64,000 bases of DNA, from positions 248,001 through 312,000 of the forward strand of contig NZ_JAPCZG010000004.1 in NCBI RefSeq assembly GCF_025938155.1, read 5' to 3'. The DNA is from Novosphingobium sp. KCTC 2891. GTDB lineage: Bacteria; Pseudomonadota; Alphaproteobacteria; Sphingomonadales; Sphingomonadaceae. The notes below the pieces were generated by a model that was not told the origin of the DNA, ran no database searches, and was given only the letters and a program-made list of their open reading frames with translations. Positions 16,686 to 24,626 of the stretch are shown here, piece by piece. The stretch's first letter is position 1, and the number at the start of each line of letters is the position of its first letter. Both the position numbers and the translations under genes were made by a program.

Positions 16686-16855
16686 CCGGGAGCGGAATCA
16701 TCGGAATCCGGGCGGACCTGGCCGGTCTGGAACGGCGGCTGCGCGAAAAGGCGCAGGCGCTGGGCGCTCGCCGTGCCGACGCCGTCCGCCTCGGCCCATC
16801 GCCCCGCAAATGGCGCGCCGCAGCCCTGCTGTGGCCCCTGTTCGGAAAGGACTGA
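16682..16855 (+). CDS. Short ORF at the g7 (head closure) position
   Basis: This 57-residue basic protein opens MTGSGIIGIRADLAGLERRL, continues with a helix to REKAQALGARRADAVRL, and ends AALLWPLFGKD. I do not recognise a domain. R. capsulatus carries a roughly 110-residue head-closure/adaptor protein here (g7); this ORF keeps the position and coupling (ATGA with g6, 3 bp before g8) but is about half that length. It could be a reduced gp7 or a separate small protein. No frameshift that would restore a longer product was obvious. Confidence 0.6.
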   Translation: MTGSGIIGIRADLAGLERRLREKAQALGARRADAVRLGPSPRKWRAAALLWPLFGKD

Positions 16856-16858
16856 CGC

Positions 16859-17254
16859 ATGGAACTGGCCTTTCGCGCCGTGCTGCTGGGCTGGCTGGCG
16901 GCCGACCCGGCGCTTTCGGCGAACCTCAACGCGATCGCGGAGGAAGCCCCTTCCCGCACCGCGCTGCCCTGGCTGGCGCTGACCGCCAGCGCGAGCAGCG
17001 ACTGGAGCACCAAGACAGAGCCGGGACGCGAAGTGCGCGTGGCACTCGAACTGAACTATCGCGGCGACGATCCGCTGGCTGAAAGCGCGCTGATCGCCGC
17101 CATCGAGCGGCGGGCCGAGAGCCTGCCGGCAGATCAGACCGCCGCCGGATTCCGCATCGCCAGCCTGATGTTCCTGAAGGCCCGGGCCGAACAGCGCGGC
17201 GAAGCGCGGCGCGCGCTGGTGCTGGAATACCGGGCACGGCTGATGGCGGCCTGA
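16859..17254 (+). CDS. GTA tail terminator/completion protein, DUF3168 (g8)
   Basis: This 131-residue protein opens MELAFRAVLLGWLAADPALS and shows the DUF3168 layout: an amino-terminal helix, the strand LPWLALTASASSDWSTKTEPG, the strand VRVALELNYRGDD, the helix ALIAAIERRAESL and the strand IASLMFLKARAEQ. DUF3168 proteins resemble tail-completion proteins that cap the tail tube and join it to the head, consistent with g8. It lies 3 bp after the short g7-position ORF and 64 bp before the tail tube gene. Confidence 0.86.
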   Translation: MELAFRAVLLGWLAADPALSANLNAIAEEAPSRTALPWLALTASASSDWSTKTEPGREVRVALELNYRGDDPLAESALIAAIERRAESLPADQTAAGFRIASLMFLKARAEQRGEARRALVLEYRARLMAA

Positions 17255-17275
17255 TCGGCCGCCCGACGAACACGT

Positions 17276-17297
17276 TTGCCCCGGCAATGGGGCGCAA
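17276..17297 (+). promoter_or_regulatory. Stem-loop upstream of the tail tube gene
   Basis: TTGCCCC pairs with GGGG-C-GCAA (one bulged base) in the 64-bp gap before g9. The arrangement mirrors the stem-loop before the capsid gene. It is followed by CAAGGAGACGCAAG, a good ribosome site for the ATG at 17319. Confidence 0.35.
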
Positions 17298-17318
17298 CCT
17301 CACTCAAGGAGACGCAAG

Positions 17319-17726
17319 ATGGCAGCCCAGAAGGGAAGCGCTTTCCTGTTGAAGATCAGCGACGGCGCGGCAACGCCCACCTACAACACCGTGGCCGGGC
17401 TGCGCACCACGCAGATGTCGATCAACGGCGAGGCGGTGGTCGTCACCAGCAAGGATTCGGGCGGCTGGCGCGAGTTGCTGTCCGGCGCCGGCACCCGCTC
17501 GGTGACGGTGAGCGCGGCCGGGATCTTCCTGGGCAGCGCGGCCGAAACGCAGGTGCGCGGCAACGCGCTGGCCGGCACCATCGCCGACTACGAGCTGTCG
17601 TTCGAGGGCGGCGAGCGGATGCGCGGCAAGTTCCTGGTGCAGCGCCTGGATTATTCCGGCGATTTCAACGGCGAGCGCAACTACACCATGACGCTGGAAA
17701 GCTCCGGCATGGTGGCCCAGGCATGA
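17319..17726 (+). CDS. GTA major tail tube protein (g9)
   Basis: This 135-residue beta-rich protein of the TP901-1-like major tail family stacks as rings to form the tail tube. Typical pieces are QKGSAFLLKISDGAA, NTVAGLRTTQMSINGEAVVVT, SGGWRELLSGAGTRSVTVSAAGIF, and the closing strands FLVQRLDYSGDFNGERNYTMTLES. It matches R. capsulatus g9 in size and order. The Shine-Dalgarno AAGGAGA (17308-17314) is the strongest in the tail module, as expected for a high-copy product. Confidence 0.92.
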   Translation: MAAQKGSAFLLKISDGAATPTYNTVAGLRTTQMSINGEAVVVTSKDSGGWRELLSGAGTRSVTVSAAGIFLGSAAETQVRGNALAGTIADYELSFEGGERMRGKFLVQRLDYSGDFNGERNYTMTLESSGMVAQA

Positions 17727-18037
17727 GCGCGCCCGCGAACCCCCATCGCGGGGAAGCCATGATCGTGCTCGGCGGCGTAGAACACGTGCTGCGCCCCAGC
17801 TTCGGCGCGCTGGTCGCCGCCGAGGAGGAGCTTGGCCCGCTGTTCACGCTGGTCGAACGGGCTAGCGAAGGGCGGCTGGCGCTGCGCGAGATGGCCGCGC
17901 TGTTCTGGCACTGCCTGCGCGACCGCAAGGACACCGACCGGGATTCCTTTGCCGAGGCGCTGGCCCGCGCCGGGCTGGCCGCCTGCGCGCCGGTGCTGCG
18001 CGCGCTGCTGGTGCAGGTGCTCAAGGGCGCGGCGTGA
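17723..18037 (+). CDS. GTA gp10 family protein
   Basis: This 104-residue protein opens MSAPANPHRGEAMIVLGGVE and continues HVLRPSFGALVAAEEELGPL, the signature of the GTA-gp10 family. Family members are probably tail assembly chaperones acting with the next gene, as in siphophage G/GT systems. It overlaps the tail tube stop by 4 bp (ATGA). I see no slippery sequence of the G/GT type at its end; the next ORF uses its own GTG start. Confidence 0.88.
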   Translation: MSAPANPHRGEAMIVLGGVEHVLRPSFGALVAAEEELGPLFTLVERASEGRLALREMAALFWHCLRDRKDTDRDSFAEALARAGLAACAPVLRALLVQVLKGAA

Positions 18038-18231
18038 CCGAGCAGTTCGGCGCAGGGGCCGCGCGCCTTTCCGGCCAGATCGGCCTGTGGCTGGGCTGGT
18101 CACCCGAGCGGTTCTGGCAGGCCACGCCCGAGGAACTGGCGAGCGTGCTGACCGCCGCTGCGCCCGCCGCCGGCGATGGCATCGACCGGCGAACGCTGAA
18201 TGCCCTGATGGAGCATGAGCAACATGGATAG
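18034..18231 (+). CDS. GTA tail assembly chaperone-like protein (g10.1)
   Basis: This 65-residue protein opens (GTG) MTEQFGAGAARLSGQIGLWL and continues GWSPERFWQATPEELASVL, the signature of the small conserved phage protein family found just before the GTA tape measure. It should act with gp10 in loading the tape measure during tail assembly. The start overlaps g10 by 4 bp (GTGA) and its end overlaps the tape-measure start by 17 bp. Confidence 0.85.
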   Translation: MTEQFGAGAARLSGQIGLWLGWSPERFWQATPEELASVLTAAAPAAGDGIDRRTLNALMEHEQHG

Positions 18232-18805
18232 TCTGGACACTCTGGTCGTCGACGTGCGCGCCAGCACCGACGGCTTCGCCGCCGATATCGGCAGGATGCG
18301 CGGCAGTTTCGACGCGATCCTGGTCGATGGTTTCGCCCGCGCGGGGGGCACGCTCGAACGCAGCCTTGCAGGCGCGATCCGCAAGGGCAGCCTTGGCTTC
18401 GAGGATCTGGGACGCGTGGCGACGCGCGTGCTGGACGACATCGCCGCGCAGGCGCTGCGCGCAGGGCTGGGGTCCATCGGGCTGGGCGGCGGGGATGGCG
18501 GGCTGGCGTCGGTGGCGGGCAGCGGGCTGACATCGCTGATCGGCTCTATCTTCGGATTGCCGGGGCGCGCCACCGGCGGGCCGGTCTCGCCAGGGCGGCC
18601 CTATGTGGTGGGCGAGCGCGGACCGGAGATGTTCGTGCCGACTTCCGCCGGCCGGGTCGAGACCGGCGGGGGCGGTGGTCAGGCGCGCGCCGTCAACGTC
18701 TCGATCCGGGTCGTTTCCCCGGCTGGCAGCAGCCATCCGGAAAGCCTGCGCCGGTCGAGCCGACAGGTGGCGCAGGCCGTGCGCCGCGCGCTCAACGAAT
18801 ATTGA
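18215..18805 (+). CDS. GTA tail tape measure protein (g11)
   Basis: This 196-residue protein is very short for a tape measure, as in R. capsulatus gp11 (about 220). It opens MSNMDSLDTLVVDVRASTDG and includes the amphipathic ERSLAGAIRKGSLGFEDLG helix, a hydrophobic Gly-rich middle (GLGSIGLGGGDGG) and the family-typical GRPYVVGERGPEMFVPTSAG. The length sets a short tail, consistent with small GTA particles. It overlaps g10.1 by 17 bp; MDSLDTL at 18224 is an alternative start. Confidence 0.88.
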   Translation: MSNMDSLDTLVVDVRASTDGFAADIGRMRGSFDAILVDGFARAGGTLERSLAGAIRKGSLGFEDLGRVATRVLDDIAAQALRAGLGSIGLGGGDGGLASVAGSGLTSLIGSIFGLPGRATGGPVSPGRPYVVGERGPEMFVPTSAGRVETGGGGGQARAVNVSIRVVSPAGSSHPESLRRSSRQVAQAVRRALNEY

Positions 18806-18818
18806 GGGAGGCCAGACC

Positions 18819-21158
18819 ATGAGCTTCTGGCTCGCCAAACGGCGCACGGTGCAGCAGGCCGACCTGATCCAGCGTTTCGACCCGCGCTTCTGGACGGTGG
18901 ATTTTCCCCGCCCGGCGATGGCGGCAGTCGTTACCACGGCTCCCGACGCGCTGCGCGTCGATGCGGTGTTCCAGAAGGCCGACGACCTTGTCGGCCTGAT
19001 CTGGGAAAGCGAGGACCGCTGGGACCATCCGCTGCTGGCCTATGACACGGACCGCGATTACGCGCGGCTGACGCTGTCGTTCCGCTGGCGGTCGTCGGGA
19101 CTGCTGGCGCTCGACGCGGTGCACGGGCCAACTCTGACCATCGAGGGCCGCGATGCCGCCGGTGCCGCGCGCACGTGGTACGTGCGGCTGTGGAACTATG
19201 CCACCGGCACGCCGACCGATGCGAGGGTGACACTGCCGTTCTCCAGCCTTTCGGGCGGCTTCCTGCTGCCCGGTGAGGCCGACCCGGTTCATCCCTCGGA
19301 CATCGACCGGATGTTCGTCTCGCTGGCATCGCCGGGCTATGCGCCTGGCAGCACCGCCGCGTTCGCCGCCGCCGCGAGCGGCTGGGCGGAGTTGTCGGAC
19401 ATCCGCTGCGAGGGCCATCGGCCGATGCTGCCCATCGGCGACGTGATGGTGCCGCCGCACGGCCTTTCCATCGCGACCGGCTATGACGACGGCTACAACC
19501 AGACCCCGGCGCGGGTGCTGCGCGCGGCGATCGGCCTCGGCTATCGCGGCAGCATCAACCACTATGTGGGAATGAGCCACTTCTTCCCGCTGACGCCGGA
19601 CGGGGCGGGCGGGTTCGTGGTCGATCCCGCACTGCCGGCGATGAACGGCGCGGCGGAGGCATGGCACCGCGCCTTTCTGGCGGACGCGAAGGCGCTGGGT
19701 TTCACCGTAATCCTCTCCCAATCGTTCGAGGTGCTGGCGCAGCATTGCCCGGCGTCGTGGCAGCAGCGCGCCGCCAATGGCGATCCGGCGCGCACGGGCT
19801 GGTCGCCGCCGTCCGCGCTGCTCTCGCCCGCCCATGCCGGCGCCACCGCATGGCTGCGCAAGGTGGCGGTGAAGCTGGCCGCCATGCAGAAGGCGGCCGG
19901 TCTTCCGGTGCGCTACCAGGTCGGTGAGCCGTGGTGGTGGGTGACATCCGACCGGCGGATCTGCCTGTATGACGATGCCGCGAAAGCAGCCCTGGGCGGC
20001 AATCCGGTGGTCATCAACGACATGGCCGCCACGCTGAGCGCGGCGCAGACGGCGCTGCTGGATGCGGCCGGAAGCCTGCTGGCAAGTGCAACCGCCGGGA
20101 TGGTTGCCGCGGTGCGCGCCGAGGCCGGGAGCGCCGGAGCCGAGGCGCTGCTGCTGGCCTTCCTGCCGACCGTGCTGGATCCCGCGCAGCCCGAAGCGCG
20201 GCGGGCAAACTTGCCGGCCGGCTGGGCCTCGCCCGCGTTCGACGTGCTCCAGCTGGAAGACTACGACTGGCTGACCGCCGGATATGACGCGCGCCGCGCC
20301 GAAGGACGCCGGATCGCCGAAGAGCGATTGGCCTATCCGCGCCACCGCCAGCACTACCTTTCGGGCTTCGTGCTGAACGCCGCCGATGCGCCCGCGCTCT
20401 GGCCGCGCATCGACGCCGCCGCGACCGAGGCGCGCCGACTGGGCGTGCGCGAAACCTTCATCTGGGCGCTGCCGCAGGTGGCCCGCGACGGCTTCACCCG
20501 CTTGCCCGATCCGACCGAGGACTTGTCCATGCAACCGTTCGACGATGTGCTGTTCCCCATCGCGCTGGGCCGCGACGCCACGGTCACACCGGAGTTTTCG
20601 ACCGACGTCACCATCACCGCATCGGGCTTCGAGCGGCGCAACAGCCTGTGGTCGGACGCGCGGCTGCGTTTCGACGTGGGACCGGGGGTGCGCTCCGAAG
20701 CCGAACTGGGCGAACTGATCGGCTTCTTCCGTGCGCGGCGCGGACAGGCGCGGGGGTTTCGCCTGCGCGATCCATCGGATTTCAGCTCGAACGGGATGAC
20801 CGGCACGCCCACCCCCGTCGACCAGTTGATCGGCACCGGCGACGGGGCGGCGGCGCGCTTCGAACTGATCAAGGCCTATGGCGCGGGCAGCGATGCCCAA
20901 CGGCGGCGGATCACCCGGCCGCGCGCGGAAAGCCTGCGCGTGAGCGTGGGTGGGACGGAGAACCACGACTGGTCGCTCGATGCGCTGGGCACGATCGTAT
21001 TCGCAGCCGCGCCCGCAGCGGGCGCGCTAGTCCGCGCGGGCTTCCTGTTCGACGTGCCGGTGCGCTTCGCCGAAGACCGGCTGGACATTTCCGGCGCAGC
21101 CTTTGCCGCTGGAGAGGCGCCGAGCGTGCCGCTGGTCGAATTGCGGGAGGATGCCTGA
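18819..21158 (+). CDS. Fused GTA distal tail protein: large N-terminal module plus DUF2460 (g12)
   Basis: This protein has 779 residues. Residues 571-779 are the canonical gp12 family (DUF2460/TIGR02217), with QPFDDVLFPIALGRD, ASGFERRNSLWSDARLRFDV and LIGFFRARRGQARGFRLRDPSDF. They form the distal tail ring. Residues 1-200 look like a beta-sandwich. Residues 200-570 look like a TIM barrel: strands end in acidic or aromatic residues at Glu304 (SQSFE), Glu370 (VGEPWWW), Glu480-Asp481 (LQLEDYDW) and Trp in TFIWALPQ. A glycosidase or a non-contractile tail-sheath-like module are both possible. R. capsulatus gp12 lacks this extension. Met571 has its own ribosome site, so a short form could also be made. 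Confidence 0.88.
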   Translation: MSFWLAKRRTVQQADLIQRFDPRFWTVDFPRPAMAAVVTTAPDALRVDAVFQKADDLVGLIWESEDRWDHPLLAYDTDRDYARLTLSFRWRSSGLLALDAVHGPTLTIEGRDAAGAARTWYVRLWNYATGTPTDARVTLPFSSLSGGFLLPGEADPVHPSDIDRMFVSLASPGYAPGSTAAFAAAASGWAELSDIRCEGHRPMLPIGDVMVPPHGLSIATGYDDGYNQTPARVLRAAIGLGYRGSINHYVGMSHFFPLTPDGAGGFVVDPALPAMNGAAEAWHRAFLADAKALGFTVILSQSFEVLAQHCPASWQQRAANGDPARTGWSPPSALLSPAHAGATAWLRKVAVKLAAMQKAAGLPVRYQVGEPWWWVTSDRRICLYDDAAKAALGGNPVVINDMAATLSAAQTALLDAAGSLLASATAGMVAAVRAEAGSAGAEALLLAFLPTVLDPAQPEARRANLPAGWASPAFDVLQLEDYDWLTAGYDARRAEGRRIAEERLAYPRHRQHYLSGFVLNAADAPALWPRIDAAATEARRLGVRETFIWALPQVARDGFTRLPDPTEDLSMQPFDDVLFPIALGRDATVTPEFSTDVTITASGFERRNSLWSDARLRFDVGPGVRSEAELGELIGFFRARRGQARGFRLRDPSDFSSNGMTGTPTPVDQLIGTGDGAAARFELIKAYGAGSDAQRRRITRPRAESLRVSVGGTENHDWSLDALGTIVFAAAPAAGALVRAGFLFDVPVRFAEDRLDISGAAFAAGEAPSVPLVELREDA
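20517..20531 (+). promoter_or_regulatory. Internal ribosome site and ATG at the g12 domain junction
   Basis: GAGGA at 20517-20521 stands 7 bases before an in-frame ATG at 20529-20531 (Met571). Translation from it would give a 209-residue protein starting MQPFDDVLFP, the normal start and size of stand-alone gp12. This is a sequence observation; use of the start is inference. Confidence 0.5.
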
Positions 21159-21159
21159 C

Positions 21160-21990
21160 ATGGCCGGAAGCGCGCGCATCTGGTTCAGCCAGCCGCTGGA
21201 AACGGCCGCCGTATGGTGGCGGATCGAACGCACCGACGGGGTGACGCTGGGCTTTACCAGCCACGACCGCAATCTCGACATCGACGGCGTGGTCCACCGC
21301 ACCGCGCCGGGCATGGTGCCGTCGGCCATCCGCCGCACCGCGACATTCGAGCCGGACAGCGCCGAAATCGCCGGCGCGCTCAGCCACGATGCCATCCGTG
21401 AGGAGGATCTGTCCGCCGGGCGCTTCGACGGCGCGGCGGTAGCGATGGGGCTGGTCGATTGGGAAAACGGCGAGCGGGTGACGCTCTACCAGGGCACCAT
21501 CGGCACCGTCGGCATGGAAGGGTCGGGCTTTTCGGCGGATCTTCAGTCGCTCAAGGCCATGCTCGACCGCGAGATCGTGCCCCGCACATCGCCGACCTGC
21601 CGCGCCGAATTCTGCGGCGAAGGCTGCACCTTGTCTGCCGGCCGGTTCGCCACCGTCTGCACACTGACGGACATCGCGCCCGAGGGGAATGCCGTGCGCA
21701 TTGCAGGCGGCCCCGCCGCTGCGAACCTGGCATTCGGGAAGATGCGCTGGATTGACGGCCCCGAAGCCGGCCTCTGGCGGCGGATCGAGGGCGTGGACGG
21801 CGACTGGCTGATGCTTGACCGCGCGGTCAGCCTCGCCACGCTTCCGGCTACGCGGCTGGCAGTGCGCGAGGGCTGCGATCACACGCTGCAGACCTGCGCG
21901 GCCCGCTTCGCCAACGCCATCAACTTCCAGGGCGAACCGTTCCTTCCGGGCAACGACCTGCTGACACGCTACCCGGCGCCCCTGGCATGA
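21160..21990 (+). CDS. GTA baseplate hub protein, DUF2163 family (g13)
   Basis: This 276-residue protein of the DUF2163/TIGR02218 family is encoded by g13, a baseplate hub component in R. capsulatus. Visible parts are RIWFSQPLETAAVWWRIER, the TLGFTSHDRNLDIDG strand pair, and the Cys-rich SPTCRAEFCGEGCTL together with EGCDHTLQTCAARF, which may bind metal (iron-sulfur cluster binding is known for hub proteins of this type). An ATG at 21151 abuts the GGGAGG ribosome site, so the one at 21160 (spacing 9) is preferred. It overlaps g14 by 4 bp. Confidence 0.9.
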   Translation: MAGSARIWFSQPLETAAVWWRIERTDGVTLGFTSHDRNLDIDGVVHRTAPGMVPSAIRRTATFEPDSAEIAGALSHDAIREEDLSAGRFDGAAVAMGLVDWENGERVTLYQGTIGTVGMEGSGFSADLQSLKAMLDREIVPRTSPTCRAEFCGEGCTLSAGRFATVCTLTDIAPEGNAVRIAGGPAAANLAFGKMRWIDGPEAGLWRRIEGVDGDWLMLDRAVSLATLPATRLAVREGCDHTLQTCAARFANAINFQGEPFLPGNDLLTRYPAPLA

Positions 21991-22376
21991 ACCCGCGCCT
22001 CGCAGAGGCCGCACTTGGCCTCGTCGGCACCCCCTATCGCCTGCACGGGCGCGATGCGAAAACAGGCCTCGACTGCGTGGGCCTGGTTGCGGAAGCCCTG
22101 CGCCGGGCAGGGTACCCGGCGACCGCGCCGCAGGGATATACCCTGCGGAACCTGTCCTTCCGGCATTGGCTGCCCTTTGCCGAACGCAACGGTTTTCGTG
22201 CCGTCGATGCCGGGGGCGACATTGCGCTGGCGATGGTCAATCCCATCCAGCCGCACCTGCTGATCGCGGTGGAGGGCGGGTTTGTCCACGCCCACGCCGG
22301 CCTGCGCCGGGTGGCGCTCATGCCCGGCCCCTTGCCCTGGCACATCCCGCTGCAATGGCGGATCGCCCCCAACTAG
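21987..22376 (+). CDS. GTA NlpC/P60 cell-wall peptidase (g14)
   Basis: This 129-residue NlpC/P60-family peptidase probably opens a hole in recipient peptidoglycan. The catalytic cysteine is Cys30 in TGLDCVGLV, and the likely histidine is His90 in IQPHLLIAV. His101/His103 in FVHAHAGLRRV are candidates for the third polar position. It starts MNPRLAEAALGLVGTPYRLH. It is coupled to g13 by an ATGA overlap and lies 12 bp before g15. Size and order match R. capsulatus g14. Confidence 0.9.
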   Translation: MNPRLAEAALGLVGTPYRLHGRDAKTGLDCVGLVAEALRRAGYPATAPQGYTLRNLSFRHWLPFAERNGFRAVDAGGDIALAMVNPIQPHLLIAVEGGFVHAHAGLRRVALMPGPLPWHIPLQWRIAPN

Positions 22377-22388
22377 GACGCTAGCACC

Positions 22389-24602
22389 ATGGCTACACTT
22401 ATTCTGACCGCCGTCGGGACGGTCCTTGGCGGCCCTCTCGGCGGTGCGCTGGGCGCGCTGGTGGGACGGCAGGTCGACGCTGCCGTCATCGGCGGACGCA
22501 GGGTTTCAGGGCCTCGGCTGAAGGAACTGTCGGTCCAGACATCAAGCTATGGCACCGCGCTTCCGTTGCATTTCGGCCGGATGCGGGCGGCGGGATGCGT
22601 GATCTGGTCGACCGAACTGGTCGAACACGAGGAAACCTCGGGCGGCGGCAAGGGACGTCCTTCGATGACGTCTTACAGCTACACCGCTTCGTTCGCGGTG
22701 GCCGTCTCCAGCCGGCCGATCGCGGGCATCGGCCGGGTGTGGGCGGACGGAAACCTGCTGCGCGGCGCGGCCGGAGACCTCAAGGTGGGCGGGACGATGC
22801 GCGTTCATCGGGGCCACGGCGACCAGCCGGCCGATCCGCTGCTCGCGCAGGCCGAAGGGGCTGGAAACTGCCCTGCCCATCGGGGGTGCGCCTATGTCAT
22901 GTTCGAGGATCTCGAACTGGCCGAATACGGCAACCGGCTGCCCTCGCTGACGTTCGAAATCATCGCCGACGAAGGTCCGTGCCAGGTGCAGGACATCGCG
23001 GCCGAAATCCTGCCCGAGGCAGATGGCACGGACCTGCGGATGGTGTTTGGCGGGTTCACCATCGACCAGGGCACCATTGGCGATACGCTGGCGACGATCG
23101 GCGATGCGGTTCCCCTCGCCTGCTCGCTGCATGGAGAGCGGCTGGTGCTGCGATCGGCCGAAGGTCTGCCGGCGGCCCTCGCGATGCTGCCCCTACCCGC
23201 CGCCAGCGAGGACCAGCAGGCAGAACAGGCCAAGGCCGGAGGATGGGCGCGGCGGCGGCAGCCGCTGCCCCGCTCGCGGCAGTGCGGCCTGCGCTATTAC
23301 GACACGGGGCGCGACTATCAGCCGGGGCTGCAACGCGGGATCGGCCGGAGCGAGCAGGGCGATCTCGCCATGATCGAACTGCCAGCCTCGCTTTCGGCAT
23401 CGGAAGCGCGTGCCATCGCCGATGCGGCTGGCCGCCGTCTATCGCGGCCGAGGGATGCAATGACCTACCGGATCACGGAAATCGACCCCGCGATCGCGCC
23501 CGGCTCGGTCGTCCGCGTGCCGGTGGCGGCGGGGCTGTGGCGCGTGGACGGATGGGAATGGCAGAAGGACGGCGTGCTGCTCGATCTGACAGCGGTTCCG
23601 GCGACGGAAGTCGGCGGATCGGCCGCAAGCCCGGCCATCGACGCCGGGCGCTACAACCAGATCGCGGATGCCGTGGCCGCGCCAACACTGTTGCAGGCAT
23701 TTGAATTGCCCTGGGACGGCGTGGGCAGCGGGACGACGCCGGACATCTTTGCTGCCGCATCGGGCGCATCGACGGGCTGGAAAGGAGCGGCCCTGTTTGT
23801 CCGCCCGGCCGCCGTTTCCGACGACCTGTTGCCGCTCGGCCCGGCGGCGCAGCGCCGCGCGGTGATCGGCACCACCATCAACCAGCTCGGACCGGCATCT
23901 CCCTTGCTGGTGGATCAGGTATCCGTGCTCGAAGTGCAGCTTGTGGCCGACGACCTGACGCTGCCCAACGCCACCGCCACCCAGTTGTTCAACGGCGCGG
24001 GCCGCGCATTGGTGGGCGCGGAGGTGATCCAGTTCAGCAGGGCCGCGCCGGCCGGCGCGGGTCGCTGGCTGCTGTCCGGCCTTTTGCGCGGTCGCGGAGG
24101 GACGGAGTGGGCCGTGGGCGGCCATGCCCCGGGCGAGCCGTTTGCATTGCTCGACGCCCGCCCGACCCGGCTGCGCGCTGACATCGTGGGCAGCGGCAAC
24201 GACCCCGTGGTGATAGCCGTGGGCCGGGGCGACATCACGCCCGCGCAGGCCGCCGTTGCGGGCGCGGGAACGACGTTGCGCCCACTGGCCCCGGTGCATG
24301 GCGATGCGCGGCGGCTGGCCGACGGATCTGTCACGCTGACCTGGGTCCGCCGCGCCAGGGGCGCATGGACATGGCCCGACGGCGTCGACACACCGCTCAA
24401 CGAAGAAACCGAGGCCTGGGAGATCGCCGCCGGCGATTTCGCCGCGGCGGCGCTGCGCTGGCGGACTGCCGAACCGCAACTCACCATTCCCGCGTCACAA
24501 CTGGCGGGCCTGGCAGCGGCGCCGGGCGGCGCATTCTTCCAGGTGCGCCAGATCGGCAGGGGATCGGTGTCCCGCACCTTGTCGATCGCTTTTCCCGCAT
24601 GA
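22389..24602 (+). CDS. GTA host-specificity / tail tip protein, short form (g15)
   Basis: This 737-residue tail protein matches the megatron-type gp15 of GTAs at both ends. The amino terminus has the hydrophobic MATLILTAVGTVLGGPLGGA, the VSGPRLKELSVQTSSYGTALP and WADGNLL segments. The middle has phage-tail_3-like parts (YRITEIDPAIAPGSVVRVP), and the end has GSVTLTWVRRARG fibronectin-like strands. From memory R. capsulatus gp15 is about 1300 residues and carries a TIM-barrel (GTA_TIM) domain. I find no such segment here, which fits the enlarged g12. Function: tail tip, receptor contact and DNA passage. Confidence 0.88.
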   Translation: MATLILTAVGTVLGGPLGGALGALVGRQVDAAVIGGRRVSGPRLKELSVQTSSYGTALPLHFGRMRAAGCVIWSTELVEHEETSGGGKGRPSMTSYSYTASFAVAVSSRPIAGIGRVWADGNLLRGAAGDLKVGGTMRVHRGHGDQPADPLLAQAEGAGNCPAHRGCAYVMFEDLELAEYGNRLPSLTFEIIADEGPCQVQDIAAEILPEADGTDLRMVFGGFTIDQGTIGDTLATIGDAVPLACSLHGERLVLRSAEGLPAALAMLPLPAASEDQQAEQAKAGGWARRRQPLPRSRQCGLRYYDTGRDYQPGLQRGIGRSEQGDLAMIELPASLSASEARAIADAAGRRLSRPRDAMTYRITEIDPAIAPGSVVRVPVAAGLWRVDGWEWQKDGVLLDLTAVPATEVGGSAASPAIDAGRYNQIADAVAAPTLLQAFELPWDGVGSGTTPDIFAAASGASTGWKGAALFVRPAAVSDDLLPLGPAAQRRAVIGTTINQLGPASPLLVDQVSVLEVQLVADDLTLPNATATQLFNGAGRALVGAEVIQFSRAAPAGAGRWLLSGLLRGRGGTEWAVGGHAPGEPFALLDARPTRLRADIVGSGNDPVVIAVGRGDITPAQAAVAGAGTTLRPLAPVHGDARRLADGSVTLTWVRRARGAWTWPDGVDTPLNEETEAWEIAAGDFAAAALRWRTAEPQLTIPASQLAGLAAAPGGAFFQVRQIGRGSVSRTLSIAFPA

Positions 24603-24626
24603 CCAGCTTTTCCGATGGAGCCAAGC

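Noticed and set aside
18034..18231. Programmed frameshift between g10 and g10.1 as in lambda G/GT
   Set aside because: No slippery heptamer was seen and g10.1 has its own GTG start in a GTGA overlap.
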